From an uncultured Gammaproteobacteria bacterium (GTDB taxonomy: Bacteria; Pseudomonadota; Gammaproteobacteria; Chromatiales; Chromatiaceae), in the NCBI GenBank assembly GCA_937926265.1, contig CALAZS010000283.1:1-5206 (forward strand): a stretch of 5,206 nucleotides of DNA, in the 5' to 3' direction. Below, one piece after another: positions 1 through 5,206 of the stretch (the stretch's first letter is position 1; every line of letters begins with the position of its first letter). The notes under the pieces were generated by a model, which saw only the letters and a program-made list of their open reading frames with translations, had not been told where the DNA came from and searched no databases. Position numbers and translations under genes: made by a program.

Positions 1-546
1 GCCTAGTTCTTTGGTAGCTGCAATCGCATGCTTCACCTGAGCGGCAGCATAAGCGAAAACATGGGCATCAGGATTTGTCGCTGCACCGTGGGCGTACCGC
101 GGATGACCAAATAGATTAGCAGTACCCCAAAGCAGCTTGATACCGGTTTCCTCCTGCATACGTTTCGCCTTCTCCACCATAATTTCTAAATTCTTGCAGG
201 ATTCTGCAAATGTCTCTCCCTCGGGAGCGAGATCCCGGTCATGAAAACAGTAAAAAGGAACCCCTAATTTTTGAGCAAACTCAAATGCAGCTCGCAGGGT
301 CAATTCAGCCTTTTCCAAGAGGGTCTCGGCCTTTATCCAGGGCCTGTTAAAAGTCGGGGCGCCAAAAGGATCCAGACCTGTCGCTTTGAAGGTATGCCAA
401 TAGGCAACCGAGAACCTCAAATGTTCTTCCATCGTTTTTTGGCCTACGCCTTGTGTCGGTAAATAGTACTTAAAAGCTAAAGGATTTTTTGACTCAGGCC
501 CCTCAAACGGTATTGTCTGTGGTAAATCTGGGAAAAATTTTTCCAT
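1..546 (-). CDS. xylA: xylose isomerase, N-terminal part (cut by left window edge)
   Basis: Xylose isomerase interconverts D-xylose and D-xylulose (and, less well, glucose and fructose) in the cytoplasm, using two divalent metal ions. The reading frame is open from the ATG at 546 to base 1, giving 182 of about 440 residues; the C-terminal metal-binding half lies outside the window. Visible hallmarks match E. coli XylA almost position by position with an offset of one: the NPLAF segment near residue 21, EEHLRFSVAYWHTF at 40-53, FNRPW at 66-70, YCFHDRD at 99-105 with the catalytic pair His102 and Asp105 (His101/Asp104 in E. coli), and KLLWGTAN followed by HPRY and HGAATNPD at about 137-160. An AGGGAG ribosome binding site six bases upstream supports the start. 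It is the last gene seen of the cluster, 69 bases after the mutarotase. No xylulokinase is in view. The family call is firm; the physiological substrate in this cluster is less certain. Confidence 0.97.
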   Translation of the reverse strand, partial: MEKFFPDLPQTIPFEGPESKNPLAFKYYLPTQGVGQKTMEEHLRFSVAYWHTFKATGLDPFGAPTFNRPWIKAETLLEKAELTLRAAFEFAQKLGVPFYCFHDRDLAPEGETFAESCKNLEIMVEKAKRMQEETGIKLLWGTANLFGHPRYAHGAATNPDAHVFAYAAAQVKHAIAATKELG

Positions 547-552
547 TTTTTG

Positions 553-558
553 CTCCCT
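553..558 (-). promoter_or_regulatory. Shine-Dalgarno site of xylA
   Basis: On the minus strand this reads AGGGAG and is followed by a six-base spacer (CAAAAA) before the ATG at 546. It fixes the start of the truncated xylose isomerase frame, and the resulting N-terminus aligns with E. coli XylA from the first residues. Confidence 0.8.
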
Positions 559-615
559 TTGCGGCGAATTTAGCTTTATTGTATCGTGATGTGAAAAAGA
601 ATATTTTTTTAATCA

Positions 616-1671
616 TTAAACATAGAACTTATAAATAGATGTTTGCCGGTATTGCTTATCAGGACCCAGCATCACAGAGGGGAATTTAGGTTGATGCGGC
701 GAGTCCGGAAAATGCTGAGGTTCCAGACAGAAACCATGTCGCCGGCGGTACTCATGACCGCTCTTGCCCACAACAGTTCGTTGTATTTTATTACCCGAAT
801 AAAATTGTAGGCCCGGCTCTGTCGTATAAATCTCCATAATTCTGCCACTTACGGGTTCATAAACTTTGGCAGCGAATGTTGGTTTACCTTCAGTTTGATT
901 GAGCACCCAGTTGTGATCATAACCTTCACCATGGAAAAGTTGCTCATCAGAGTGATCGATCCGGGTACCAATTGGTACTTGCTGGATAAAATCCAACGGG
1001 GTGCCTTTTACACTCCGCAGTTCGCCGGTCGGTATCAGATCTCTTTTAACCGGAGTAAACAGGTCCGCATTGATCCTGAGCTCGTGATCCAATATTTCAC
1101 CGGAGCCTTCCCCTGCCAGATTAAAATAAGAATGATGTGTCAAATTAACGATCGTCAACTGATCCGTCGCGGCAAAATAATCGATTCTCAATGAATTATC
1201 GATGGATAGCGTATAAACCACCGTCACATTGAGATTACCGGGATAGCCTTCTTCGCCGTGGCGGCTGAAATAAGAAAGTCTGAGCCCGATACTACCGGCG
1301 TTTCGAAATTCTTCAACCTGCCAAATGACTTTGTCAAAACCTTTAATTCCACCGTGGAGATGATTTTCACCATCATTTTTCACTATGTGATATTGCTGAT
1401 CTTTAAGTAGAAATGATCCTCCAGCAATCCGATTCGCATAGCGACCAATAACCGCGCCGAGATAGTAATTATGGCTTAGATAATCAGTGAGTGAATCGTA
1501 ACCTAATACAACATCAGCTTTTTTTTCGTTTCGATCCAAAACACGCAGCTTAACAAGGGTGGCGCCGTAGTTTGTAATGGCCAAATCAATTCCACAGTTA
1601 TTCGTCAGGCGGTAAAGATCTGCTTGCTCACCATGAGCTGTGTAACCGAAACTTTGCTTTTCGCTTATCAT
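616..1671 (-). CDS. galM: aldose 1-epimerase (galactose mutarotase)
   Basis: Aldose 1-epimerases interconvert the alpha and beta anomers of free aldoses, supplying the anomer needed by the next enzyme. The 351-residue product is full length for the family. The conserved pieces appear in order: GRYANRI with Arg81, NHLHGG at 103-108 with His106, THHSYFNLAG at 178-187 with His180, the LFTPV...LIPTGE segment at 204-217, GYDHNWVL with Asp252, and the C-terminal FCLEPQHFPDSPHQP containing Glu317. By comparison with the Lactococcus lactis enzyme (Arg71, His96, His170, Asp243, Glu304), His180 would be the catalytic acid and Glu317 the base, so the active site looks intact. No signal peptide is visible, so a cytoplasmic location is likely. 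The start has only a modest ribosome binding site (AAGGCG with AAGG at 1681-1684, about nine bases upstream). It follows the oxidoreductase by 33 bases. Specificity (glucose, galactose or xylose) cannot be read from the sequence. Confidence 0.95.
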   Translation of the reverse strand: MISEKQSFGYTAHGEQADLYRLTNNCGIDLAITNYGATLVKLRVLDRNEKKADVVLGYDSLTDYLSHNYYLGAVIGRYANRIAGGSFLLKDQQYHIVKNDGENHLHGGIKGFDKVIWQVEEFRNAGSIGLRLSYFSRHGEEGYPGNLNVTVVYTLSIDNSLRIDYFAATDQLTIVNLTHHSYFNLAGEGSGEILDHELRINADLFTPVKRDLIPTGELRSVKGTPLDFIQQVPIGTRIDHSDEQLFHGEGYDHNWVLNQTEGKPTFAAKVYEPVSGRIMEIYTTEPGLQFYSGNKIQRTVVGKSGHEYRRRHGFCLEPQHFPDSPHQPKFPSVMLGPDKQYRQTSIYKFYV

Positions 1672-1704
1672 GCGGCGACGCCTTGATTTAAGGTCCGTTG
1701 GTCA

Positions 1705-2820
1705 TTAGAACTCCGGTAACTTAATGACTTCCCCACCTTTCAAGGCCGATTCATGCGCTAAAATACCCACACAAGTCCAATTTGCCGATTGCGCTGCATT
1801 TGGGAATGGATCACGGTCCTCCACCAGACTCATTACAAATTCGTGCGCCAGGTGCGGATGCGAACCTCCGTGACCAGCACCTTGGGTGCAGGAAAGATGC
1901 TGGTGTTCATCTAAATCATAAACGCCTTTTGTCGTGAACATCTGAATCGGCTCCGGCAGCAGATGTGCATAATCCGGCACTTTTACATACTCAGGAATAT
2001 CCGGCTCCGGTTTTTTAGCAGTATGAATGACGGGATCCTCACCCTCAATGAGAGGCCACTCAAAAGCTTTTTTGCTGCCATAAACATCGAAGCTTTCTCG
2101 ATATTGACGGGCTGTGTCAAAAAGCGAGCGATAAATACGCGCACACAAATCAGAGTCTTTGAGTTTAATGTGAGTGGTTTCGACGGCAAATGGCGAATTG
2201 TACTCTGGAATCAGTTCATCGCGAATGGCCCCGGATCCGAAACAAGACACATATTCTGCCATTGCATCCGTCAGCGCCAGGCATGGACCCACGCAATGGG
2301 TCGCATAATGCATCGGCGGTAAACCCGGCCAGTAATCCGGCCATCCATCCATATCCTGCTGATGACTTGCCTGTAAGAATTGAATTTTTCCAAGTTCCCC
2401 CTTTTCATACAAATCTTTTACGAATAAGAACTCACGACTATAAACCACGGTTTCCATCATCATATATTTTTTGCCTGTTTCTCGACTGAGTTGAACAATT
2501 TTTTTACACTCCTCTACCGTTGTTGCCATTGGAACGGTGCATGCAACATGTTTACCAGCTTCCAACGCCCTGATGGATTGGGGGGCATGGTCGGGAATCG
2601 GTGTGTTGATATGAACGGCATCAATTTCCGGATCTTTCAAAAGCTCATCGAAATCGGTGTAGCGTTTTTCAATTCCAAAGGAGTCGCCAATCCTATTGAG
2701 TTTGCTTTCGGTGCGTTGACAAATACTATGCATGTTTGCATTGGGGTGTCGCTGATATATCGGTATAAACTCGGAACCAAATCCAAGACCTACAATGGCA
2801 ATGTTTATTTTGTCACTCAT
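1705..2820 (-). CDS. Gfo/Idh/MocA family oxidoreductase with altered EKP motif
   Basis: Members of this family are mostly NAD(P)-dependent dehydrogenases acting on sugars, inositols or glycosides. The chosen ATG at 2820 gives 371 residues. The N-terminal Rossmann fold is clear: IAIVGLGFGSEF at 7-18 for the dinucleotide, Asp/Glu-rich YTDFDELLKDPEIDAVHINTP at 54-74, and GKHV at 89-92. The next motif, normally Glu-Lys-Pro, reads CTVP at 94-97, so the usual catalytic/cofactor-contacting lysine is missing. The C-terminal domain has METVVYSREF at 122-131, HYATHCVGP at 171-179 and a histidine-rich GHGGSHPHLAH at 316-326. No signal peptide is visible, so it is probably cytoplasmic. An in-frame TTG at 2835 would give five more residues, but those codons are the Shine-Dalgarno sequence itself. 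It starts 21 bases after the epimerase gene ends, so the two are probably co-translated partners. Substrate unknown; a 3-keto-sugar or glycoside role is an inference from the pairing. Confidence 0.9.
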   Translation of the reverse strand: MSDKINIAIVGLGFGSEFIPIYQRHPNANMHSICQRTESKLNRIGDSFGIEKRYTDFDELLKDPEIDAVHINTPIPDHAPQSIRALEAGKHVACTVPMATTVEECKKIVQLSRETGKKYMMMETVVYSREFLFVKDLYEKGELGKIQFLQASHQQDMDGWPDYWPGLPPMHYATHCVGPCLALTDAMAEYVSCFGSGAIRDELIPEYNSPFAVETTHIKLKDSDLCARIYRSLFDTARQYRESFDVYGSKKAFEWPLIEGEDPVIHTAKKPEPDIPEYVKVPDYAHLLPEPIQMFTTKGVYDLDEHQHLSCTQGAGHGGSHPHLAHEFVMSLVEDRDPFPNAAQSANWTCVGILAHESALKGGEVIKLPEF

Positions 2821-2826
2821 AGGTTT

Positions 2827-2832
2827 CCTCCT
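2827..2832 (-). promoter_or_regulatory. Strong Shine-Dalgarno site that decides the oxidoreductase start
   Basis: On the minus strand this reads AGGAGG, a perfect consensus, followed by the six-base spacer AAACCT and then ATG at 2820. An apparent upstream TTG start at 2835 overlaps and precedes this site and would translate it as Arg-Arg-Lys-Pro, so it is not the real start. Confidence 0.92.
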
Positions 2833-2841
2833 CAAGTTTGC

Positions 2842-3690
2842 TTACCACCGCTTAGCAACTTCTTCCTTTAAGAATTTAAGGCCATCGCTTGCCAGTTGAT
2901 CTTCTGTCTCATACATACGACGCCAAATTTTTGTAGCGGCAAGCAGATCTTCGAGTGATTGGCCGAAAGCTTCTATTGTGAGCCATCCATCATAGTCGAC
3001 TTCCCTCAATGTATCAAAAGTAGCTCCCCAGTTCACACTACCGCTACCCGGTGTGCTGCGGTCATTCTCCGAGGTGTGCACAAGAATAAGATGTTCAGCA
3101 CAAGAACGAATCGCATCCGCAACATCTTTTTCTTCAATGTGGGCATGAAAGGTATCATACATCATACAACAGCTCGGATGGTCTATTGCCTTAACAAATT
3201 TCGCAGCATCGGCGGCACAAGTGAGGAAATAGGTTTCGAAACGATTAAGGAATTCAATGCCCAATTTTACACCACATTGGCCCGCATGTTCTGAAACTTT
3301 TTTCAAATTTTCAACACCCCATTCCCATTCGTGTTCACTCGGTGCTTTGCCGCTGAACACGCCCAGACCGGAATGCAGGGGCCCGACAAGAGCATAAGCC
3401 CCCAGAGCCTGACAGCAATCCAATGTCTTTTTCAAAGTGTCCACACCCTGATAACGAACAGAGGGATCTTGACTGATCGGATTCGCCTCTTCATCACAAA
3501 CTGTCACTGCAGTTCTTTCCAGGCCGAGATCATCTAAACGTTTAGCCCAACTTTGCCACTTTTCAATATCGAGATCAAAAACAGGAACCTCTACGCCATC
3601 AAAGCCTATCAGCTTTATTTTCTCCAACAATGGCATCATATCATCATGCATGTCATCTGCCCAAAGTAGCAAATTCATTCCATATTTCAT
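2842..3690 (-). CDS. TIM-barrel sugar isomerase/epimerase, D-tagatose/D-psicose 3-epimerase-like
   Basis: This 282-residue protein belongs to the xylose isomerase-like TIM-barrel (AP endonuclease family 2) group. Enzymes of the closest subgroup invert C3 of free ketoses such as D-tagatose, D-fructose/D-psicose or L-ribulose with a Mn or Co ion. The metal site of Pseudomonas cichorii D-tagatose 3-epimerase (Glu152, Asp185, His211, Glu246) is matched by Glu146, Asp179, His205 and Glu240, all with the same offset of six; the substrate-contacting His188 and Arg217 correspond to His182 and Arg211. Supporting segments are GFDGVEVP at 29-36, LERTAVTV at 57-64, GIEFLNRFE at 144-152, MYDTFHAHIEEKD at 177-189, HTSENDRSTPGSG at 205-217 and GWLTIEAFG at 235-243. 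The ATG is preceded by an AGGGGG site at 3698-3703. It sits between the transporter ATPase and the oxidoreductase, 21 bases from each. Alternatives are another epimerase specificity or a role on 3-keto glycosides; the fold is certain, the reaction likely but unproven. Confidence 0.9.
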   Translation of the reverse strand: MKYGMNLLLWADDMHDDMMPLLEKIKLIGFDGVEVPVFDLDIEKWQSWAKRLDDLGLERTAVTVCDEEANPISQDPSVRYQGVDTLKKTLDCCQALGAYALVGPLHSGLGVFSGKAPSEHEWEWGVENLKKVSEHAGQCGVKLGIEFLNRFETYFLTCAADAAKFVKAIDHPSCCMMYDTFHAHIEEKDVADAIRSCAEHLILVHTSENDRSTPGSGSVNWGATFDTLREVDYDGWLTIEAFGQSLEDLLAATKIWRRMYETEDQLASDGLKFLKEEVAKRW

Positions 3691-3711
3691 TTAAACACCC
3701 CCTTTCTTGAA

Positions 3712-4794
3712 TTAAAGTACCTGAAGATTTTCTCCTGTCGCTTTATTGAAAAAGTGGAGTTTGTCTTGATTCATTTGAAATCGAATTATCGTATCGAGTT
3801 GGACGCTGATATCTGCATCAACAGTCACTTTCAGAAGAAAGTCTGCTAATTTTAGGGTAATGATTTTTGCCATTCCCATATTTTCGATACCGTAAATTCT
3901 TGCTTCAATACCATTTTCGGCAGAAAGAGTGATGTCTTCAGATCGGATACCGATATCGATTTCTCCATCAAATCCTTTAAGACGATTTAGCGTCTTTTGG
4001 GTAAGCTTGATTTCGAATTTATCTCTGGTAACTATCAGACGGCTATCATGAACAGTACTGCTGAATAAGTTCATCGTCGGGGTTCCGACAAACTCAGCTA
4101 CGAATCTATTGACGGGGCTGTTGTACACCTCATATGGAGTTCCAATTTGCAGTAATTTGCCTTTGTGAAGCACTCCGATGCGCTCCCCCATGGTCATGGC
4201 CTCCACCTGGTCATGTGTTACATAGAGAAACGTGGCACCCAGATTCATCTGCAGGCCTTTTAATTCGGATCTTAATATTTCTCGCAATTTTGCGTCCAAA
4301 TTTGAAAGAGGCTCGTCCATTAAAAAAATTTTCGGATCCCTTACGATAGCCCTGCCGATTGCGACTCTTTGCATCTCGCCACCGCTAAGCTTATCGGTTT
4401 TGCGGCTCAGTAAATGGTCAATTTGGAGCGTTTTAGCCGCCTTTGTTACCCTTTGGTTAATCTCCTGAGCGGTAAAATTCCTGATTTTAGACTTTAGCGG
4501 AAATTCGAGGTTTTGTTTGACCGTGTAGTGAGGATACAATGAGTAGTACTGGAAAACCAGTGCAACATCTCTTTCCGCCGGTCCGAGGCCATCAACATTC
4601 TGTTTGTTTATATAGATGCTACCATCATTCGGTTTTTCCAAACCGGAAATACACCGCAGAGTAGTTGTTTTACCGGCGCCAGTCGGGCCTAAAAGGACAA
4701 AAAATTCTTTATCGTGAATCTCGAGATTCAGTCTTTTTATAGCAGTAACACGGCCGAACCGTTTGGTTAGGTCTTCCAGTTTTATGTGCGCCAC
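3712..4794 (-). CDS. sugar ABC transporter ATPase, MalK/UgpC (CUT1) type
   Basis: ATP-binding subunit of a carbohydrate importer, working as a dimer on the cytoplasmic face of the membrane. The 360 residues are normal length for the MalK/UgpC/MsmK group. All ATPase motifs are intact: Walker A GPTGAGKTT at 36-44, Q-loop Gln82 within FQYYSLYPHYTV, signature LSGGEMQR at 136-143, Walker B IFLMDE at 156-161, D-loop SNLD at 164-167 and switch histidine His194 in VTHDQVEAMT. The conserved VAEFVGTPTMN at 232-242 marks the junction to the C-terminal regulatory (TOBE-type) domain, about 243-360, which contains GIRSED at 282-287 where the family usually has Gly-Ile/Val-Arg-Pro-Glu. The start is GTG; AGAGG at 4801-4805 with a six-base spacer supports it and no better ATG is near. 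It follows another ATPase of the same type by 16 bases, suggesting a heterodimeric motor. The transported sugar is not evident. Confidence 0.95.
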   Translation of the reverse strand: MAHIKLEDLTKRFGRVTAIKRLNLEIHDKEFFVLLGPTGAGKTTTLRCISGLEKPNDGSIYINKQNVDGLGPAERDVALVFQYYSLYPHYTVKQNLEFPLKSKIRNFTAQEINQRVTKAAKTLQIDHLLSRKTDKLSGGEMQRVAIGRAIVRDPKIFLMDEPLSNLDAKLREILRSELKGLQMNLGATFLYVTHDQVEAMTMGERIGVLHKGKLLQIGTPYEVYNSPVNRFVAEFVGTPTMNLFSSTVHDSRLIVTRDKFEIKLTQKTLNRLKGFDGEIDIGIRSEDITLSAENGIEARIYGIENMGMAKIITLKLADFLLKVTVDADISVQLDTIIRFQMNQDKLHFFNKATGENLQVL

Positions 4795-4800
4795 CTTACA

Positions 4801-4805
4801 CCTCT
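4801..4805 (-). promoter_or_regulatory. Shine-Dalgarno site supporting a GTG start
   Basis: On the minus strand this reads AGAGG, six bases before the GTG at 4794 (spacer TGTAAG). It lies in the 16-base gap between the two ATPase genes and justifies the non-ATG start of the second one. Confidence 0.75.
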
Positions 4806-4810
4806 GATAG

Positions 4811-5206
4811 TTAAAAATTCAAAGACCTGCCGCTTTCTTGATCAAAAAAATGTGTCCTTTTCTCGTCTAGCTGAATCCAAACCGCATCCCCGGGCTTTTG
4901 AATATAGTTAGAAGCGGCCTTGACTCGCATGTGTTGCCCGCTAACCTTGAGATCAACGATGTCATAGGGTCCCAAGGGTTCAATGACGTGGACTTCTGAT
5001 TTAATGTAGTTTTCTCTTGCCTGTCTGGCGAGTCGAACTGCCTCCGGTCGAACCCCCAATGCCAGTTTGCCATTGGGCACTGCTTTTGATTCGATATGTT
5101 TATATAGAGATTTTGAAAACCGCATCGAAGATTCTTTTTCCCCTAAGAAGCAAAGTGTATGACTCTCATCTGCATCTAGTGTACAATCCAGGATATTCAT
5201 TATGGG
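4811..5206 (-). CDS. sugar ABC transporter ATPase, C-terminal regulatory domain only (cut by right window edge)
   Basis: The frame is open through base 5206 and ends at a TAA at 4811, so 131 C-terminal residues are visible. The first visible residues, PIMN, correspond to the conserved Pro-x-Met-Asn at the end of the nucleotide-binding domain in MalK/UgpC proteins (compare TPTMN in the next gene). Thus the methionine codon at 5200 is internal and not a start. The rest is a typical MalK-type TOBE regulatory domain: ALGVRPEAVRLA at 49-60, VHVIEPLGPYDIVDLKV at about 72-88 and the closing HFFDQESGRSLNF, the same kind of ending as other CUT1 ATPases. The Walker motifs lie outside the window and cannot be checked. 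It ends 16 bases before the start of a second, complete ATPase of the same family, so the two are probably co-transcribed and may form a mixed dimer. Confidence 0.9.
   Translation of the reverse strand, partial: PIMNILDCTLDADESHTLCFLGEKESSMRFSKSLYKHIESKAVPNGKLALGVRPEAVRLARQARENYIKSEVHVIEPLGPYDIVDLKVSGQHMRVKAASNYIQKPGDAVWIQLDEKRTHFFDQESGRSLNF

Noticed and set aside
271..462. Plus-strand open frame of 63 codons
   Set aside because: It lies antisense to the clear xylose isomerase coding sequence and has no recognisable protein features.
594..610. Near-palindromic A/T tract that could be read as a terminator after galM
   Set aside because: The symmetry is centred on AATATT with only A-T pairs and no GC-rich stem or loop, so a stable rho-independent hairpin is unlikely.
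895..1194. Plus-strand open frame of 99 codons inside galM
   Set aside because: It is antisense to a well-conserved mutarotase region and its product resembles no known family.
1963..2871. Plus-strand frames (1963-2322, 2190-2489, 2491-2871) and a minus-strand frame (1983-2189) over the oxidoreductase
   Set aside because: All overlap the complete oxidoreductase gene in other frames, lack plausible start context and show no domain or membrane pattern.
2959..3537. Plus-strand frames opposite the epimerase-like gene (2959-3294 and 3331-3537)
   Set aside because: They are shadows of a gene whose metal-site residues are all conserved; no independent coding evidence.
4134..4468. Two overlapping plus-strand frames opposite the ATPase motifs
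   Set aside because: They are antisense to the conserved signature and Walker B region and overlap each other; not real genes.
4867..5073. Minus-strand frame of 68 codons inside the right-hand ATPase fragment
   Set aside because: It is an alternative frame of the same stretch; the main frame carries the recognisable MalK regulatory-domain motifs.
4811..5200. Small stand-alone 129-residue gene starting at the ATG at 5200
   Set aside because: The frame continues to the window edge and the methionine belongs to the conserved Pro-x-Met-Asn of MalK-type ATPases, so this is a truncated larger gene rather than a small protein.

Overview
The window is a stretch of bacterial chromosome (or metagenomic contig) in which every supportable gene lies on the minus strand. 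Reading in the direction of transcription, from base 5206 down to base 1, the order is: the 3' end of a sugar ABC transporter ATPase (cut by the right edge), a second complete sugar ABC ATPase, a TIM-barrel ketose 3-epimerase-like protein, a Gfo/Idh/MocA oxidoreductase, an aldose 1-epimerase (galactose mutarotase), and the N-terminal 182 residues of xylose isomerase (cut by the left edge). Gaps are 16, 21, 21, 33 and 69 bases. The first three genes with a visible start have good Shine-Dalgarno sequences, the mutarotase a weaker one and xylA a good one. This is most simply one sugar uptake and catabolism operon, with a possible extra start point before xylA.

How the genes could work together: the two ATPases are of the MalK/UgpC (CUT1) type and would energise import of a sugar or short glycoside through permeases and a binding protein encoded outside the window, probably upstream beyond base 5206. 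The mutarotase would interconvert sugar anomers, xylose isomerase would convert aldose to ketose, and the epimerase-like protein carries the complete metal site of the D-tagatose/D-psicose 3-epimerase family, so it could invert C3 of the ketose. The oxidoreductase is the least predictable member: it has a nucleotide-binding Rossmann motif but lacks the usual Glu-Lys-Pro motif of its family. The pairing of a Gfo/Idh/MocA protein with a TIM-barrel 'sugar phosphate isomerase/epimerase' also resembles pathways that cleave glycosides through 3-keto sugars. The substrate cannot be decided from this window.

Organism: moderate GC content by eye, compact co-directional genes and purine-rich ribosome binding sites suggest a free-living carbohydrate-degrading bacterium. 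The XylA is of the long, E. coli-like type. I cannot place it in a phylum with confidence. I saw no mobile elements, RNA genes, CRISPR arrays, long repeats or convincing rho-independent terminators. No gene-free stretch exceeds 69 bases.
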